From Xylaria sp. FL1777 (taxonomy: Eukaryota; Ascomycota; Sordariomycetes; Xylariales; Xylariaceae), in the NCBI GenBank assembly GCA_022578965.1, contig MU400537.1, positions 124,001-188,000 of the forward strand: 64,000 bases of DNA. The letters are read 5' to 3'. Positions 1 to 12,618 of the stretch are shown here, in pieces. The notes below the pieces were generated by a model. The model was not told the DNA's origin. It saw nothing but the letters and a program-made list of their open reading frames with translations, and made no database searches. The translations under genes were made by a program, and so were the position numbers. Position 1 is the stretch's first letter. Every line of letters begins with the position of its first letter.

Positions 1-3000
1 AAAAATATTAAAAAGCAAAAAAATATATAATAAAAAATGTGCTACAATTTATATTATTATAACTTTAGCTAATTATTAAGGTTGCTGCTAAAAATATGCT
101 AGCAGTTTACGTTTTAAAAAAGAACTATTTTTTAGTTTTTATAGTAAAAGCTTTAAAAATTCTACGTAAAATATTTTATAGATTTATATTAATACTTAAA
201 CTTTACTATTAATAATATAGCAAAATATTTTATGCTAAAAAAGGTTTAATAGTATATTACTGCTACATTTAATAAAATAATTAATATAAATATTATGTTT
301 TTTTTAGTTTATAATGCTATAAAAATATTTAGATAAAATAAATAAAAAAAATATAGCTATGTTTTATATGTTAAGCTTTTTATAATGTATTAGCATGCTT
401 TTAATAAGTATGCTAAGCATTTTATAAACAAAGCATAAATTAAAAATACTACTAAAAATATATTTTGTTTAACTTTAAAATTAATACTAAAAATATAAAC
501 AAAGCAGCAGTTAAATATTTGTTAAATGTTTAATATATAATTAAGTTAGTTAGTTTTACGCTTAGCAGCAATTATAACTTTTGTTTTATTATTTTTAATA
601 AAACTAACTATAGTTACATTATTTTTAAGTGCTTTTTTTATATATATAAATGTATTGCTAGCTATAGATTTACTAGTATAATTTAAACTACTAAAGCATA
701 ATAAAAAATTGCTAGTAAATAGTAGTTCTAAAAAGCTAAAAAAAAAGCAAAAAAAGTAAAACGTGTATAATATTTTGCGTTAATTTATATTTAGCTATAG
801 TTCTTTAGTTTTTTCTTTTTTTTTTTTTGCTTTTTTATAATTAAAGGTATATAGCTGCTATTTTTTATTATTTTTAATAAATAGCTTATTTTTATTAGCT
901 AAACTTAGTATGTTTTGCTATATTAAAACTTTAATTAATTAAATAACCTTAGTATTAAACTTATTAATTTTAGTATTAGCAAATTATTGCTTTTTTTTTA
1001 TTAATAAATTTAGCGCATTAAAAGGATTATATAATGTAGTATAGCTATTAATATATTTTTTAGTATTGCTATTAATATATATTTTATAAGCATATTTAAT
1101 AATATTTTAGTTAATAAAAAAAAAATATGCTGCTTATTTTAATATGTTTAAAAGAACTGTTTTATATTGCTACGAATTAAAGCAATATAAAGGCTTATAA
1201 TAGCTAATTAATTAAATATAACAAAAATATCCTACGTAAAGTTTTTGTTATTTTTTATATTAATTATAAAAGCACTATTAATATGCTTTAAAGCTAAATT
1301 AATAGCTTTTTATTTGCTTTTAGCTATAGTATACTAAATAAAGCTTAATTATAATATTCTTATTATAAGTTCTAGTTTTATAATATTAAAATAAAATAAT
1401 TAAGCAAAATATAATATTTTTAGTTTATAGTTATTAAACTTTTTTTTATAAAAAAGAATAAAAAAGTAAGAAATAATTTAATATAGCACTTTATAATTAC
1501 TAAGCTAAACTATTATAATTATTATAAGTAAATATTTTATAATATTTATATATTAATAATAGCTTTAAAACTTAATATTAATTAATTTATTTTTGTTTTA
1601 AGTATATTTTTTTGTTTAACTTATATATTTTAACTATTAAAACTATAAAGCTACAATTTTTTGCTTAAGTAATATAAAATCTATGCTTTTTAATACTGTT
1701 TAAATATAGTTTAGTTAAATTTTATTAAAAAATAATATACTAAATTTAATTAAGTTATAAATTAAAAACGTTAAAATATAAGCATAAAACTTATTACGTA
1801 GTAATAGCAAAGCTTAATAGTATTAAACTTTATTTTTTTTAATATGCTGCTTGCAGCTAAAAAATTGCATGTTATGTTTTATAAAAAAATCCTAAAAAGT
1901 CCGAAAAATTAGTTAAATAAAATTTAGCGCAATATAAAAAAAAGCTAGTATAAAAAGCATTTATTGTTTATAGTTATATATATTGCCTGCTTTTATTTAA
2001 GCAGCTATTATAGCTTAAATAAAAAATGTAGTTTTTTAATTTTTATATATTATTATAAGTTATTTATTATAGTTTTAATAATTTAAAATAATATAAAATA
2101 AAGTATTATAAACTTAATATATTCTAGATATTTTTTTTTTGTTTTTATAAATAATAAAAGTTTATAAAATATAGCTAACGTTATTTTATAGTTATATAAT
2201 GTTTAAAAATAAAGCAAACCTTTTTAAATGTAATAATTTAAATAAAGAACAAACAGCATAAATTAATAAATAATTAGTTGTTTTATTTATATAAACTAAA
2301 GTTAGCATTAAATAAAAAAAAAGCTATTTTTTTTTAAAAAAAATAGTAATATACTATTATAACTGCATAAATAAGCTAAGCATATTTAAACTAATAACTA
2401 TAAAATAATTAGTTAAATTTTGCATAATATCTTTATAACTTATGCTAAAATTTTAAATATTATTTTTAAAGTTAAAATTATTATATATAAATATAGCACT
2501 TAAGTTATAAATAATATACTTTAAGTTAAGCTATATATTTATTAATTTAAGTATTAAAACATTAATTAATTAGCTGCTATATATGCAACTTTGTTTAGTT
2601 ATTTTATTTAGCTGTTTTAAAACAAACTTATAGCTAATATATATTTTAAATTAAGCAAAAGTATTAATTACTTAAGTTTATATTTTATTACTATAAAAAT
2701 AAATGCTAATAAATTGCTATAAGAAATTGCTTGTTAAAAGTACATATATATTTAATAATAAAGCTATAATTATATATACTTTAGCAATATAAAAAAACAG
2801 TATATTAGCTTTAGTTACGTTATAAAATTTATGCCTAGTTTGCTAATTCATAAAAATACTTAAAAAAAAAGCAGTAAAACGTAAAAATGCGTTTTAAATT
2901 TAAAACTAAAAAAAACAAAATAACTTTTTAATTTATTACGTATTATAAACATTTTTAATTTAGCAAAGCTTTTTATTAAAAGCTTTAAATGCTTTAAAAT

Positions 3001-3850
3001 TAAATTTAATAAAAGCTAGTTATTTAAATAAAGTAAAAAGCTCGTTTTAAAATATAAAAATGTTAGCAATATTATAACCTGCATTGTTTTTTTTAAATTT
3101 TATTTAAATATTAGCTTTTTAAAAACGCTATTAAACTTTAAAGTTTTTTAATACGTTAACTATTTTGTACATTTATAGCTTTAATTAATTATTAATTATA
3201 GTTTGTAATAAAAGCTATTTTTTTAAAAACTAACAAAAATTGTAGCTTTAATTATAATTATAATACTAGTACTTTTGCGTATTTATTATAACTTATTACT
3301 AACATATAAAATTAAATTCTTTGTTTAAATTATTGCTTTTATAATTAGAATTATTTTTAAAATTAAAAGCAATAAAAATAATATTAAAAAAATCGGTTAA
3401 TTTAAATATAAAAAGTAGCATAAACGCTAATATAATAAACTATATAAGCAAGCAAAGTAATTATAAAAAAAACAATAGTAAAAAAAACAATATTTTAGTT
3501 AAAAAATCTATAGTATACAATACAACAAAAACTAAGCATTAAAAAAATACAAAAAAAATATAACTATATGCAAAATACAATAATTAATTAATTAAGTATA
3601 ACTATAAACAAATTTAAAGTTGCTGCATAAATAAATCACGGTTTATTGTTTTTTAAATAAAAACGTAAGCAGGAAAATCAACATAATTGCCTTAAACCAA
3701 AATTCCGAGTTTATATTAAGGGAAATAAAAAAGGTTATAATTAATGAAAAGGTGGTATAGCTAAGGAGGTACAAACGCAAGGACTATTTTAGTTTAAAGC
3801 ACCTAAAATAAGCTATTAGTTCGTTTTATTAGTAAGCATATAGTAGCCTT
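1..3850. repeat. AT-rich, RIP-like degenerate block
   Basis: About 3.8 kb made almost entirely of A and T, with no reading frame of useful length on either strand. By eye the residual C is mostly preceded by G or A and most often followed by T; CpC and TpC are nearly absent and CpA is scarce. This is what heavy C-to-T mutation leaves behind, as in repeat-induced point mutation of transposons in filamentous ascomycetes. I cannot recognise the ancestral element. The composition returns to normal between about 3640 and 4080. It could also be a subtelomeric or centromere-flanking AT isochore. Confidence 0.75.
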
Positions 3851-3909
3851 AAATAAATGCGCTATATAGAACTTTGCTTGCAAATAATCTGCTTGCGTTT
3901 GTTTTTACG

Positions 3910-4037
3910 TTTATATGTCTTTACGTCTGTATGTCTTTACGTTTATATGTCTTTGCGTTTGTATGTCTTTACGTCTATATGTTTTTGCGTCTGTATGTTT
4001 CTAGGTCTATATGTTTTTACATCTATATGTTTTATTT
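3910..4037. repeat. 16-bp minisatellite, about 8 units
   Basis: Eight consecutive 16-nt units of the form tYtRtatgtYtttacg, diverging toward the right end (for example 3910-3925, 3926-3941, 3942-3957, 3958-3973). Units beginning ttta/tttg and tcta/tctg are intermixed. It sits exactly at the border between the AT-rich block and normal-composition DNA. Short frames across it encode only repetitive Leu/Tyr/Val/Phe and are not genes. Confidence 0.85.
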
Positions 4038-4101
4038 ACATGTTTTATTAGCATGCATGTTTTAATGCATGTTTTAACTCAAACTACTCCCGAAACATGT
4101 C

Positions 4102-6642
4102 TCAGGTGCTAAGACTTCTCCCAAAATAGCAAATCAAGACTCCAGCGTGTTCGGTAGGGAAATGTGGTCCAGGCTCCCCATCCCATCCACCAGCCATCAT
4201 GGCGACGGCGAGCAAGAACGAGCTAGCACCCGGAAAATAAGGCGTCGGGACCCTCGATCCTCCTTCGGGATACCCAGCGTCGTCAAAGTTGAACAAGGGA
4301 TTCAAGAGATACGAAACAGCCCGGTCGACGTCTCCCAGACGTAGCACGTTCACTGCAGACAGTCGGAATTAGTCGCACACACTTTAAATCATCATCTCCA
4401 AATTACTCCCGACAACGTGGAAAGGGTACATCCTATACGAGATTTTGTCTTCAATAAAACAGGAGCCCGAATCCCCCCCCCCCCCCCAAAAAAAAGGAAT
4501 AGAATAGAACAAAATCTAAGATTCCCTCATTTTACTTACTAGCCACCATCGGGAAATCCCAACCCCAACAATCGTCCCACTCCCAGAGCTCGCGGATCTT
4601 ATCCGCGGTGTTCCGGACAACAGTCATGTTAAGTGGCGGCCCGCCCCTCGGGGGCGGTAGGAGCCCGAAGATGGCCGACATGGCCGGGTGGTCGGAGACG
4701 GTACTCGAGTTGAGTGCCCACATATCCGGGATGCCCTCGTACAGCGCGAAGGCGTCGTCCGCGGTCGACAAGGGCGCCAACTTATCGCGGACCTCGGTCC
4801 ACTTCGCGGGGACGGGGAGGTCCTGCCGCTGCTTCCACGCGATGGCCACGTCGAGCCCGAAGCGCCAGTACGCGAGCTCGAAGGCCGGGTTCACCGTGGC
4901 GTTGGGGTTCGTGTTCTCCGAGGCGGGGTACATGGGCGGCCCGAGGTCGTAGACGTCTGTCGACGCGTTGTAGAATGCGTACGAGGCCATGAAGTCGGCT
5001 GTCGGCGTCAGGATATCGTCCCACTTCTTAAGCGTCACAGCCGTGGGAAAAGATCGGTATTCCGTCTCCGCGAAGTACATCGCGTGCGGCTGCTGCCAGA
5101 TCAGCAGCGAGTTGATTTCGCCGGGCGCCGATCGCCCCGTAGGATCCGTCATCTTTCCCCATCGTGCGCCCTCGTAGCCTTGGAGGCGCGCGCGGTCTAG
5201 GGATGAGCCTAGGTAGTCGCTGTAGGTATGTGGGAGACTGCGCCTTAGTAAGGGGTATTTGTCCCAGCGCGCGAAGTGAAGTAAGTGCCATAGGATCATT
5301 TCTAGCTGCAGAATCTCATTAGAGTGGGCAGACCGAGAGCCTGGGGTGCTATGCTTACATGAAACTTGCCATACCAGCCATTATTCACCAGACCTAGAAA
5401 ACAACATTAACTACGGATCAGTTATCCTCGCAGAGATGCTTCGTGGTGTAATTTACCTGACTCTGCTCCAATTAGCAAGCGTCCCCCTCAAAAAAGGAGT
5501 ACGACAGAAATGTACCTTGTGGTGGAAATGTAGAAGCCGAGTTCACAGCTGTTAGATATTGAGACAAGATGATCCTCCGTTGCAACTCTGTTGCTTCGGC
5601 CGACGTCGTTGCGGAAAGATCCACGAAGGCCCCTGAATTCCAGAATGACTCCCACCACTTGCTAGACGCCCCCTTTATTTGATTCACGCTAGGGATATGT
5701 GGTCTCGTCAAGCCCGGTGAAAACGACACCGCAAGCGCGAGATGCGTCGCCTTTCCTGATGGTTGTAGAAAGTAGCGGTGCGTCCCCTCAGCAGGACCGG
5801 AGATATCGGCTTTCAAGTCCCAACTGAAGGAAACATCGTAGAACGTCTCATCCAAATCATGTCGTATGGTCGCAGACTGGTTCTGCTGACGTAGGGTAGT
5901 GCTATGTCCGCTCGTGGCGTTGAAAACCCCGACGAAAGGAGCATCGAACTTATTCCGAGTTGGAAGAGGGAAGTCAAAGAAGATCCCCAGATTCCCCTCG
6001 GCGAGTAATTCCGATTCGACTGAAATGCCTACCGAGTCCGAACTTGCGTCTGCCCAAGTCTCCACGGAGACAGCCGCGCCTTTATACTTGAATGAGGACG
6101 AAATCTTGCCGGTCCATAAATCTAACTCCTGCGTCTTCTCTTGCAATTCGTCTTCAGTTGTCTCTTCCCCATTGAAAGAAAAGCCGATCCGTGCCAAGTT
6201 TAACCTTTGGGGGTTTTGTATCAACCAGTTCGAGATATCTCCTTGCGCAGGATTCGGCTGGTTATAATTCACCAGTCGGCCATGGGTCCACCAATCTAAG
6301 CCTACGAAGTCTACGTGGATGTCTTAGTCGAACAGCGAGGGTTGGGGGCGGATTTGATATCCCACCTTCAACTGATGTTTGGCCGGGGGTAGTAGGTAAA
6401 CTGAAATTATGCCAACCCCAAGTTGACATAGTTGCAAAGGGGCTGAAAGTTTGCAATCCTGTCACATCGACCCCAAATGCGAAGTTGCCATTGCCGACTT
6501 GCAACGGCGTTGTGGCGGAGCTAGCATTGCGGCGAGGATTGAAAGCTTGAACCACCGCTCTTCTGTCGATTCGATGATCGACGGCAGATACTGCTAGGAT
6601 GCAGAGAGAAGGTATGCCAGTTCTAAGGATCGTAGGATGCAT
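4102..6642 (-). CDS. Secreted six-hairpin (alpha/alpha toroid) glycosidase-like protein
   Basis: Exons 6642-6366, 6310-5516, 5393-5359, 5305-4540 and 4352-4102 (introns 55, 122, 53 and 187 nt) join to 707 aa in frame. The start at 6642 gives a hydrophobic leader (MHPTILRTGIPSLCILAVSA), so the product is probably secreted. The middle carries motifs typical of the fungal six-hairpin glycosidase family: GLDWWTHGRLVNYNQ, the W-rich ILWHLLHFARWDKYPLLRRS stretch and, at the end, GGWDGEPGPHFP. Length fits the family, roughly 700-780 aa. Substrate is not deducible; an oligosaccharide or polymer-derived sugar is likely. The last intron holds a C15/A8 tract. The final 17 residues do not look like the usual family tail, and the gene stops against the minisatellite, so the C-terminus may be altered. 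Confidence 0.8.
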
Positions 6643-8111
6643 TGTTAAGTTCTTGTTTCTTTGCAGATTCTGATCAGGATGATTAACCCAGTTCCCCCAG
6701 CGCATACAACACACCTTATGCGATGAGAGGACTAGTTTCAGAAAAGAGGCCGCGACGACGCTCATCGGTATGGGTAATGGGCCGTATAGAATTACCCCGT
6801 CCAGAGACTCTATGTAATATGATCGTCTCCATCTGTGGGGTTTTTCTATCTAGTTACGATCGATCTCGGTGGTATGCATACCGAAAACTTGGGGTTGAAG
6901 ACTTATCCGGGGTCCCTCGATCATACTATGATTCTAGAGTCGTATTTTCACTACCTTATGTAGTCTTATATGCATAAAGCAAGATCAGGCTGGCTTAGGT
7001 ACTAAATATCATTGCTAGGTATAAAGACAGACTTATTCATCGTAGTCGACCCCCGCATGTCGAAAGCAATTAGCCGGATAATTAGACTAAGTAGTTCGGA
7101 TCGCGAGCTAAAGCGCGTGGTCCTAAGAAACAATCTGGGCAATCGGTCCCGGTAAAATTCCCTGTTCGTGGAATACTAGCATGAAAGCAGGTATATGGAA
7201 GCTCCAATGCTAGGTTTCTGATAGTCCATTACCCAAACTCTCGGAACTCGGATGTAACGTATAGTATAGTCAACTATATCTGACCGGACAAACGTGAATG
7301 GGTGACTAATATTTCTCTCTTCAAGAAAGAAGTAAGGAGGGACACACAATTCTATTCACATGCATACCCCAGACCATGCTACGATATTAGAGAACTATGT
7401 AGATCTAATGGCTTCCAACCCCCATGAACTCAAATGTGTCGTATCCTAGCAAATGTTTAGTTCTCAACTACTCAATTAAGCGTTTATCATCATACACTGT
7501 CGATAGGGTTAGAGATTGTCGAATATTCGAAATATTAGATTAATATAATGGGTTGAATGAAATTCTTATACTTAGACTTATTATTCTAATTCACTCTATG
7601 GACGAGTTCTGAAAGACTTATCACGATGATTCCGATGCCTCGCCGGCATGGCTTTATCCCTAGAAATGTACTCACGTAATAATGATTACGTAGCTCGCGA
7701 GGTGGGTTGTGGCCGTTCTTTTTAACATGAAAACGCAACTCCACCATAGCCTGATTCTATTGAGCAATATATATTTATCCCTTACATGTTGCACAATTAC
7801 ACTGCACAACTATATTATATCTCTACAAATAGATATGGTTAAGCGCTGAGGCATTAAGCACACAGGACTTGCGCCCCTCGGGTCGGTTATGATCCGGTGG
7901 CTTTCTGTCCTTGTTGGCGTTATGTGGCGACAGTCCATATCAACCAACTATTTCAGGAATTCTAGGTGAAGTTCAAACAAATTGACTACCACGTACTTGT
8001 TTGCCTCATCCCTGTGCCGCCTCCTGAAGGGTTACTATATCCCGAACTCGGCATCCCTAACCACGAGTACCGGGATACTTTAACTTGAATGACATAGGGA
8101 GCAAAACCCGA
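6643..8111. other. Intergenic, no gene seen
   Basis: About 1.5 kb between the divergently transcribed glycosidase and SRR1 genes. Frames are short and broken on both strands and no RNA gene is apparent. It must hold both promoters, but I recognise no specific site. Confidence 0.6.
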
Positions 8112-9826
8112 ATGACATTATTAAGTCCACTTCTGATAAGATTTGATGTGATAAGCTCTTGATATTTACGGATGACTGTACTATAGTATTTCCATTTTGT
8201 TGTCAGAGACATCCCTTTGGTGAGGAGCCAATAGAAGACAATGGTTACCAGAATTTCAACCAGGTTTCACTGTACGAGGCAAACAAGATAATAATGGAGA
8301 CCATTGTAAGACTTATATATTACGGCTTCTCGTCGTCCTGTGTTCCTTGTGTTCTACTTATATACTTTTGCTAGGATAAAATAGTCTCGTGTTATTAGCT
8401 GTTTATTTTAAAGGATCGTAGAACTCGTTTCAAGAGTCTTGTCGTGTCTACCATGGTACTACAGACCGATACCCTAGGCGAGATGTTTACATCTGAGGAG
8501 AAGAGAATACTCCGAAATCGAGATCCAGAACAACAGGCAGCCAGGGTTCATCTGATCTTGAGACTAGCTGATGCGTTTACCTTCCGCCGCGCACCGAGAT
8601 TCTTCATCCCTTCTCTATCCGGCTGCTCCGGAAACGAGGACGTGGTCGAAGATGTGGACATTTCCCGTTGTCAGTTACCGGCTATGAGTAAAGATGAGAA
8701 TGCCAAGGCACTCTGGTACGGCTCTTTGTTACTATTTATTATCTCAAGGTTAATCTTTGCTATAGTAGCCCGCTCATGGAGCAGCGCATGGCACTTCAAG
8801 TCACTCCTAGCATCATGTCGGGTTTAAATGCGAAGGAGCTGAACATAATTTTAAATTACGCATTGGATGTTTGGACGAGGAATGGAAAAGTCCGGAATCT
8901 CGAACGCATCATTGACAGTATCCCTCAAAATATTCTTATCAAAAAAGTTGTTTGCATTGGATTATCAGAGATAGCAGTCCGGTACGGTGAACGGGACGAT
9001 ATAATCGTCATGTCACAAAGTCTTGCTCAGCATCTTGCTGTATTGAGTAGTGAGTAATTACCTCAAGCGCCATCTTCTTGTTTTAACACCTGAAGTAGTA
9101 TGACAGCTCTGTTTCTAGTTGAAAATCTGTCAGAAATGCCTTCCACGTATGAAAAGGTGATAACTAACTCCAAGTGTTGTAGTGGTCCGCTACCTAAGGA
9201 ATACTGTACCTCATGAAGTCAAACTCTTTGCTGCTGATTGGACATACGATGCAGCACACAATACAGCCCTGGAGTCCTTGGGGTTCAAAATCCTCAATGC
9301 ATACCATGGATACCAGGAACACTTCTTGGAGATCGACGACAATACCATGTTAATTTCCTTTGGCATCGCGGAGTGCGAATCAATACTTCCTATTATTAGC
9401 GAATATGCCCGACCCGTTGCGATGATATACGACGCATACGACTACCAGATCAATGAGGACCATCCCCGGCCGTCGCCCACTCCGGTATGGAGCAAAGTGA
9501 AGCACAAGGAGGAATGGGTTACTGTCCCTGGGCCTCCGGCGATAACTAGAGAAGCCTCTGTTGGATATAGTACGGCAGCCTCGTTGACGTCGATGTCTCC
9601 TAGACTTCCGTTTTATACGGAGTCGACCGGGAAGATGTTGGACTCTTATAAGATCGCAATGAACTTGTTTGATCTTGATGTAACAGGCCTTCCGAGTCTG
9701 TCACAGCTTCACATTTATATAGATAGTCGACGTCATCCTGAGTCGGACTATAAGCTGGCGGATCTAGACGAAATTGAACAGAAACGCTTCGCCGGCAGAC
9801 GTAGCCGCCTTTTCGTTCGAAAATGA
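8112..9826 (+). CDS. SRR1-domain protein
   Basis: Exons 8207-8305, 8414-8715, 8766-9049 and 9183-9826 are supported by frame continuity and splice sites. The first coding exon is tentative: ATG at 8112 with an intron 8148-8206 gives 454 aa in total. The C-terminal half matches the SRR1-like domain: KKVVCIGLSEIAVRYGERDD, then VKLFAADWTYDAAHNTALES, LGFKILNAYHGYQEHFLEID and a strand ending NTMLISFG. SRR1/BER1 family proteins affect light signalling and the clock in plants, and microtubule or haem-related phenotypes in animals and yeast; the biochemical role is unknown. The tail is basic (RRSRLFVRK). The N-terminal extension (YEANKIIMETI) has no domain I recognise. Confidence 0.75.
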
Positions 9827-11018
9827 TAGTTATCAAGAGTGGATCTACTTATGGCAAACCGACTCAACATAAAGCAACCAAATAGACTGATCGCTTATCT
9901 AATTATATACGGCGAAAACAGCAGTTAGACTTGGATCATTATAGATTGTAGCTTCGTTGAATACGAGTATACCCAGCATCATCTAGAGCACCATGTACTT
10001 TTAGTGAGGTAGTTCTAGTTATGAAATTCTACCTGGGTAGGGTTAGTTTTGGAGAGATCTCTACATAATCTTAGTCTTTGTAATAGGGCGACTTTCTACA
10101 CTATATCAATCTAGGCCATATACCGATCTTGAGGAGTCAACATTAGAACATATCGTGCGTTTACCAGAAAAAGAAGCAGTATAAGGTAGTGTTAAAATGT
10201 AACTTCGAAGAGTGCATTTCTAGTCTATACTTGAAGAAAAAGGCTCAGTAATAATGCCATTTCAGCAGACATAACGATATTTTTACAAACTAGAAGAAGG
10301 TTAATGCCTAAGTAGATAGATTGTAGTTGAAGAGTTACATCAAGCGGTTGAAACTGTTGTTAACTACTAGGTAAGTACTAGGCAAATTTGTTTTTTTTAT
10401 TGTTATTTTCCCGAGGAATAAAATAAGGCACGAACCAACACGGATAATTTGTTCTAGAAGCGTAGAGGCATGCAGCATTACGTAATGCAAACAACTAGAC
10501 GTTGGTGTATGTTAAAGAATAGTGAAACAGATAATTTGAAACTATGAAATCATTTAAGGGAGTTTTCTTGACATACTTCTAACTGATAGAATAACCGGTA
10601 GAAGCTCTTTCTGGCGGTTTTTAGTGAATCAACGGTGGCTGTCCTTGCTCGGCATTGGAGGGGTGATGCAATGAAGAATGTTCCCCACGTACCATGGCGG
10701 GGCAATAGTGTACTACGTAGTACTTAATAGGTAGTACGCTACGGTATGCAAGCAGGGATGTACCTGGTCAGTCCCTTTGGCCCGTGCTTCATTGCATAGC
10801 AACCCATCCGGATTCAAAACATCCGCATCTGACCGTGGGCAGTGACAATATAGGTATTCATATCAATACCTGCTACCACGCCAACTACCTCCAAGTACTC
10901 ACCTTAGAACAGTCGACTACACTGAATACTCCAGCGACCACAAACCGAATAATTGGGATCTTGTAGGGACTAACCCGCCATCTTCAAACCTCAATGCTAT
11001 GCTAACCAAACATCCACG
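9827..11018. other. Intergenic, no gene seen
   Basis: About 1.2 kb between the SRR1 gene and Mob1. Somewhat AT-rich to about 10650, then a stretch with repeated gtactacgtagtac-like palindromes near 10709-10735. No convincing coding frame or RNA gene. Confidence 0.6.
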
Positions 11019-11072
11019 ATGCAGCAGCCAGCAATCACCCGCCAGGGCCCCCTGCAAAGACTCGAGGCTAAG

Positions 11073-11936
11073 ATGACCTCTTTCGTCACGACTGTGTACG
11101 TAACATCCTCTATCATTCCCCCCTCAATACCATCTAGGGGAAAGACAAGTCACTAAACACCGATGCCTACAGGAACCAGCGCGCACGCAACCAGTTCCGC
11201 TCGCGGACCGGCAAGGGAGGTAACACAAGCTACCAGCTACGCCAATATGCCGAGGCGACACTAGGCGGGGGCAGTCTGCGGAAGGTCGTCAAGCTGCCCG
11301 AGGGCGAGGACGAGAACGAGTGGCTGGCCGTGAACATGGTCGACTTCTACAACCAAATCAACCTGCTGTACGGCGCCATCACGGAGTTCTGCTCGCCGCA
11401 GTCGTGTCCCGAGATGAAGGCGACGGACGAGTGAGTTGCCTCTTCTCTTCACTTCTCTTTTCTTTTTCTTTTCAATCCAGACAGAGGAGAAAAAAGAACA
11501 AACACAGAATAGAAAAGGAAGCAATAGCTAACCATCAAAACCCTTCTTCGCCGTCAACAGATTCGAGTACCTCTGGCAAGACAACGAGACCTACAAGCGG
11601 CCGACCAAGATGGCGGCGCCGGCCTACATCGAGCAGCTGATGAGCTGGGTGCAGGGCCACATCGACAACGAGAGCGTGCTGCCCTCGCGCATCGGCGTGC
11701 CCTTCCCCAAGTCCTTCCCGCAGACCGTGCGCCAGATCTTCAAGCGCATGTACCGCGTCTACGCCCACATCTACTGCCACCACTACCCCGTGATCCGCGA
11801 GCTCGGCCTCGAGCCCCACCTCAACACGAGCTTCAAGCAGTACGTCCTCTTCATCGACGAGCACGGCCTCGCCAGTGGCAAGGACTTCTGGGGTCCCCTG
11901 GGCGACCTCGTCGAGAGCATGTTGCGGAGCGATTGA
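11073..11936 (+). CDS. mob1: Mob1/phocein family, Dbf2/LATS kinase activator
   Basis: Exons 11073-11095, 11173-11430 and 11561-11936 give 218 aa. The product binds and activates Dbf2/Sid2-type NDR kinases in the mitotic exit or septation initiation network at spindle poles and the septum. The sequence is near-identical to known fungal Mob1: [20 protein letters not shown] at the start, then [32 protein letters not shown] and [20 protein letters not shown], and [13 protein letters not shown] with the zinc-binding Cys and His pairs, ending LVESMLRSD. An upstream in-frame ATG at 11019 would add 18 residues; I chose 11073 because homologues start there. Intron 1 is 77 nt and intron 2 is 130 nt. 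Confidence 0.95.
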
Positions 11937-12618
11937 ATGTGAGGGGGACATGGGCACACATAAAGTTCCCCCTGGGATCTCACACTGGGTTGCGACTCTT
12001 GTCGTCGTAGCCGGAGATGACGAATGAGTACAAGACGCGAATATGGGGTATAGAGGAATGAACAATGAGATAACGACAGCGACAAATGGTTGTGGGCGTC
12101 GCGGGTGCACGGTTATGATGGCGGGTTCGAGTAATGGGGATATGGCCTGGCGTTTGGATTGGGCTCATCAGTTGCATGTGTTCGGAGTGAACTAGGGTAA
12201 TAGAGGTTTATAGGCACAATACTCGTGCCGGGGCATCGAGCCGTTTTCTAAGCAGTGGTATAGCATACCATACAAAAGATCGTGGAAAGGCACCTCTATG
12301 CATGGTCTGAAAAAGAGCTCTCATTCGCCGCGTGGATACACATGTATGCATTTTTTGATTTACATCAATTTGGGGGCCGGAAGCCTCATTTTTGTATCTG
12401 CAGTATACCCTCTCCTGGCCGCCTGAAATCCTTACAGCACTTATGGAAAGGTTGTCATTATCGTGGCATTTGCTTATTAAGCATGCTGTCGGGGAACTGG
12501 TACAACAATGATTACTCATTCCCGAAGATCTGAAACGCCTCATCACATGCTAAGCCTAGAGAACCTGCACAGTCCAGCCTTAAACAAGGCGTGATCCCTC
12601 CAAAACCTTCAAATCGTC
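11937..12618. other. Convergent intergenic, nothing seen
   Basis: About 680 bp between the 3' ends of Mob1 and the mitochondrial carrier. No conserved frame or RNA feature is visible; both 3' UTRs should lie here. Confidence 0.6.

Noticed and set aside
3857..4065. Leu/Tyr-rich overlapping frames
   Set aside because: Products of the 16-bp minisatellite, not genes.
4353..5305. Plus-strand frames of up to 170 codons opposite the glycosidase
   Set aside because: Arg-rich shadows of a GC-rich coding exon on the other strand.
12123..12137. ggttcgagt, like a tRNA B-box
   Set aside because: No matching A-box or acceptor stem around it.
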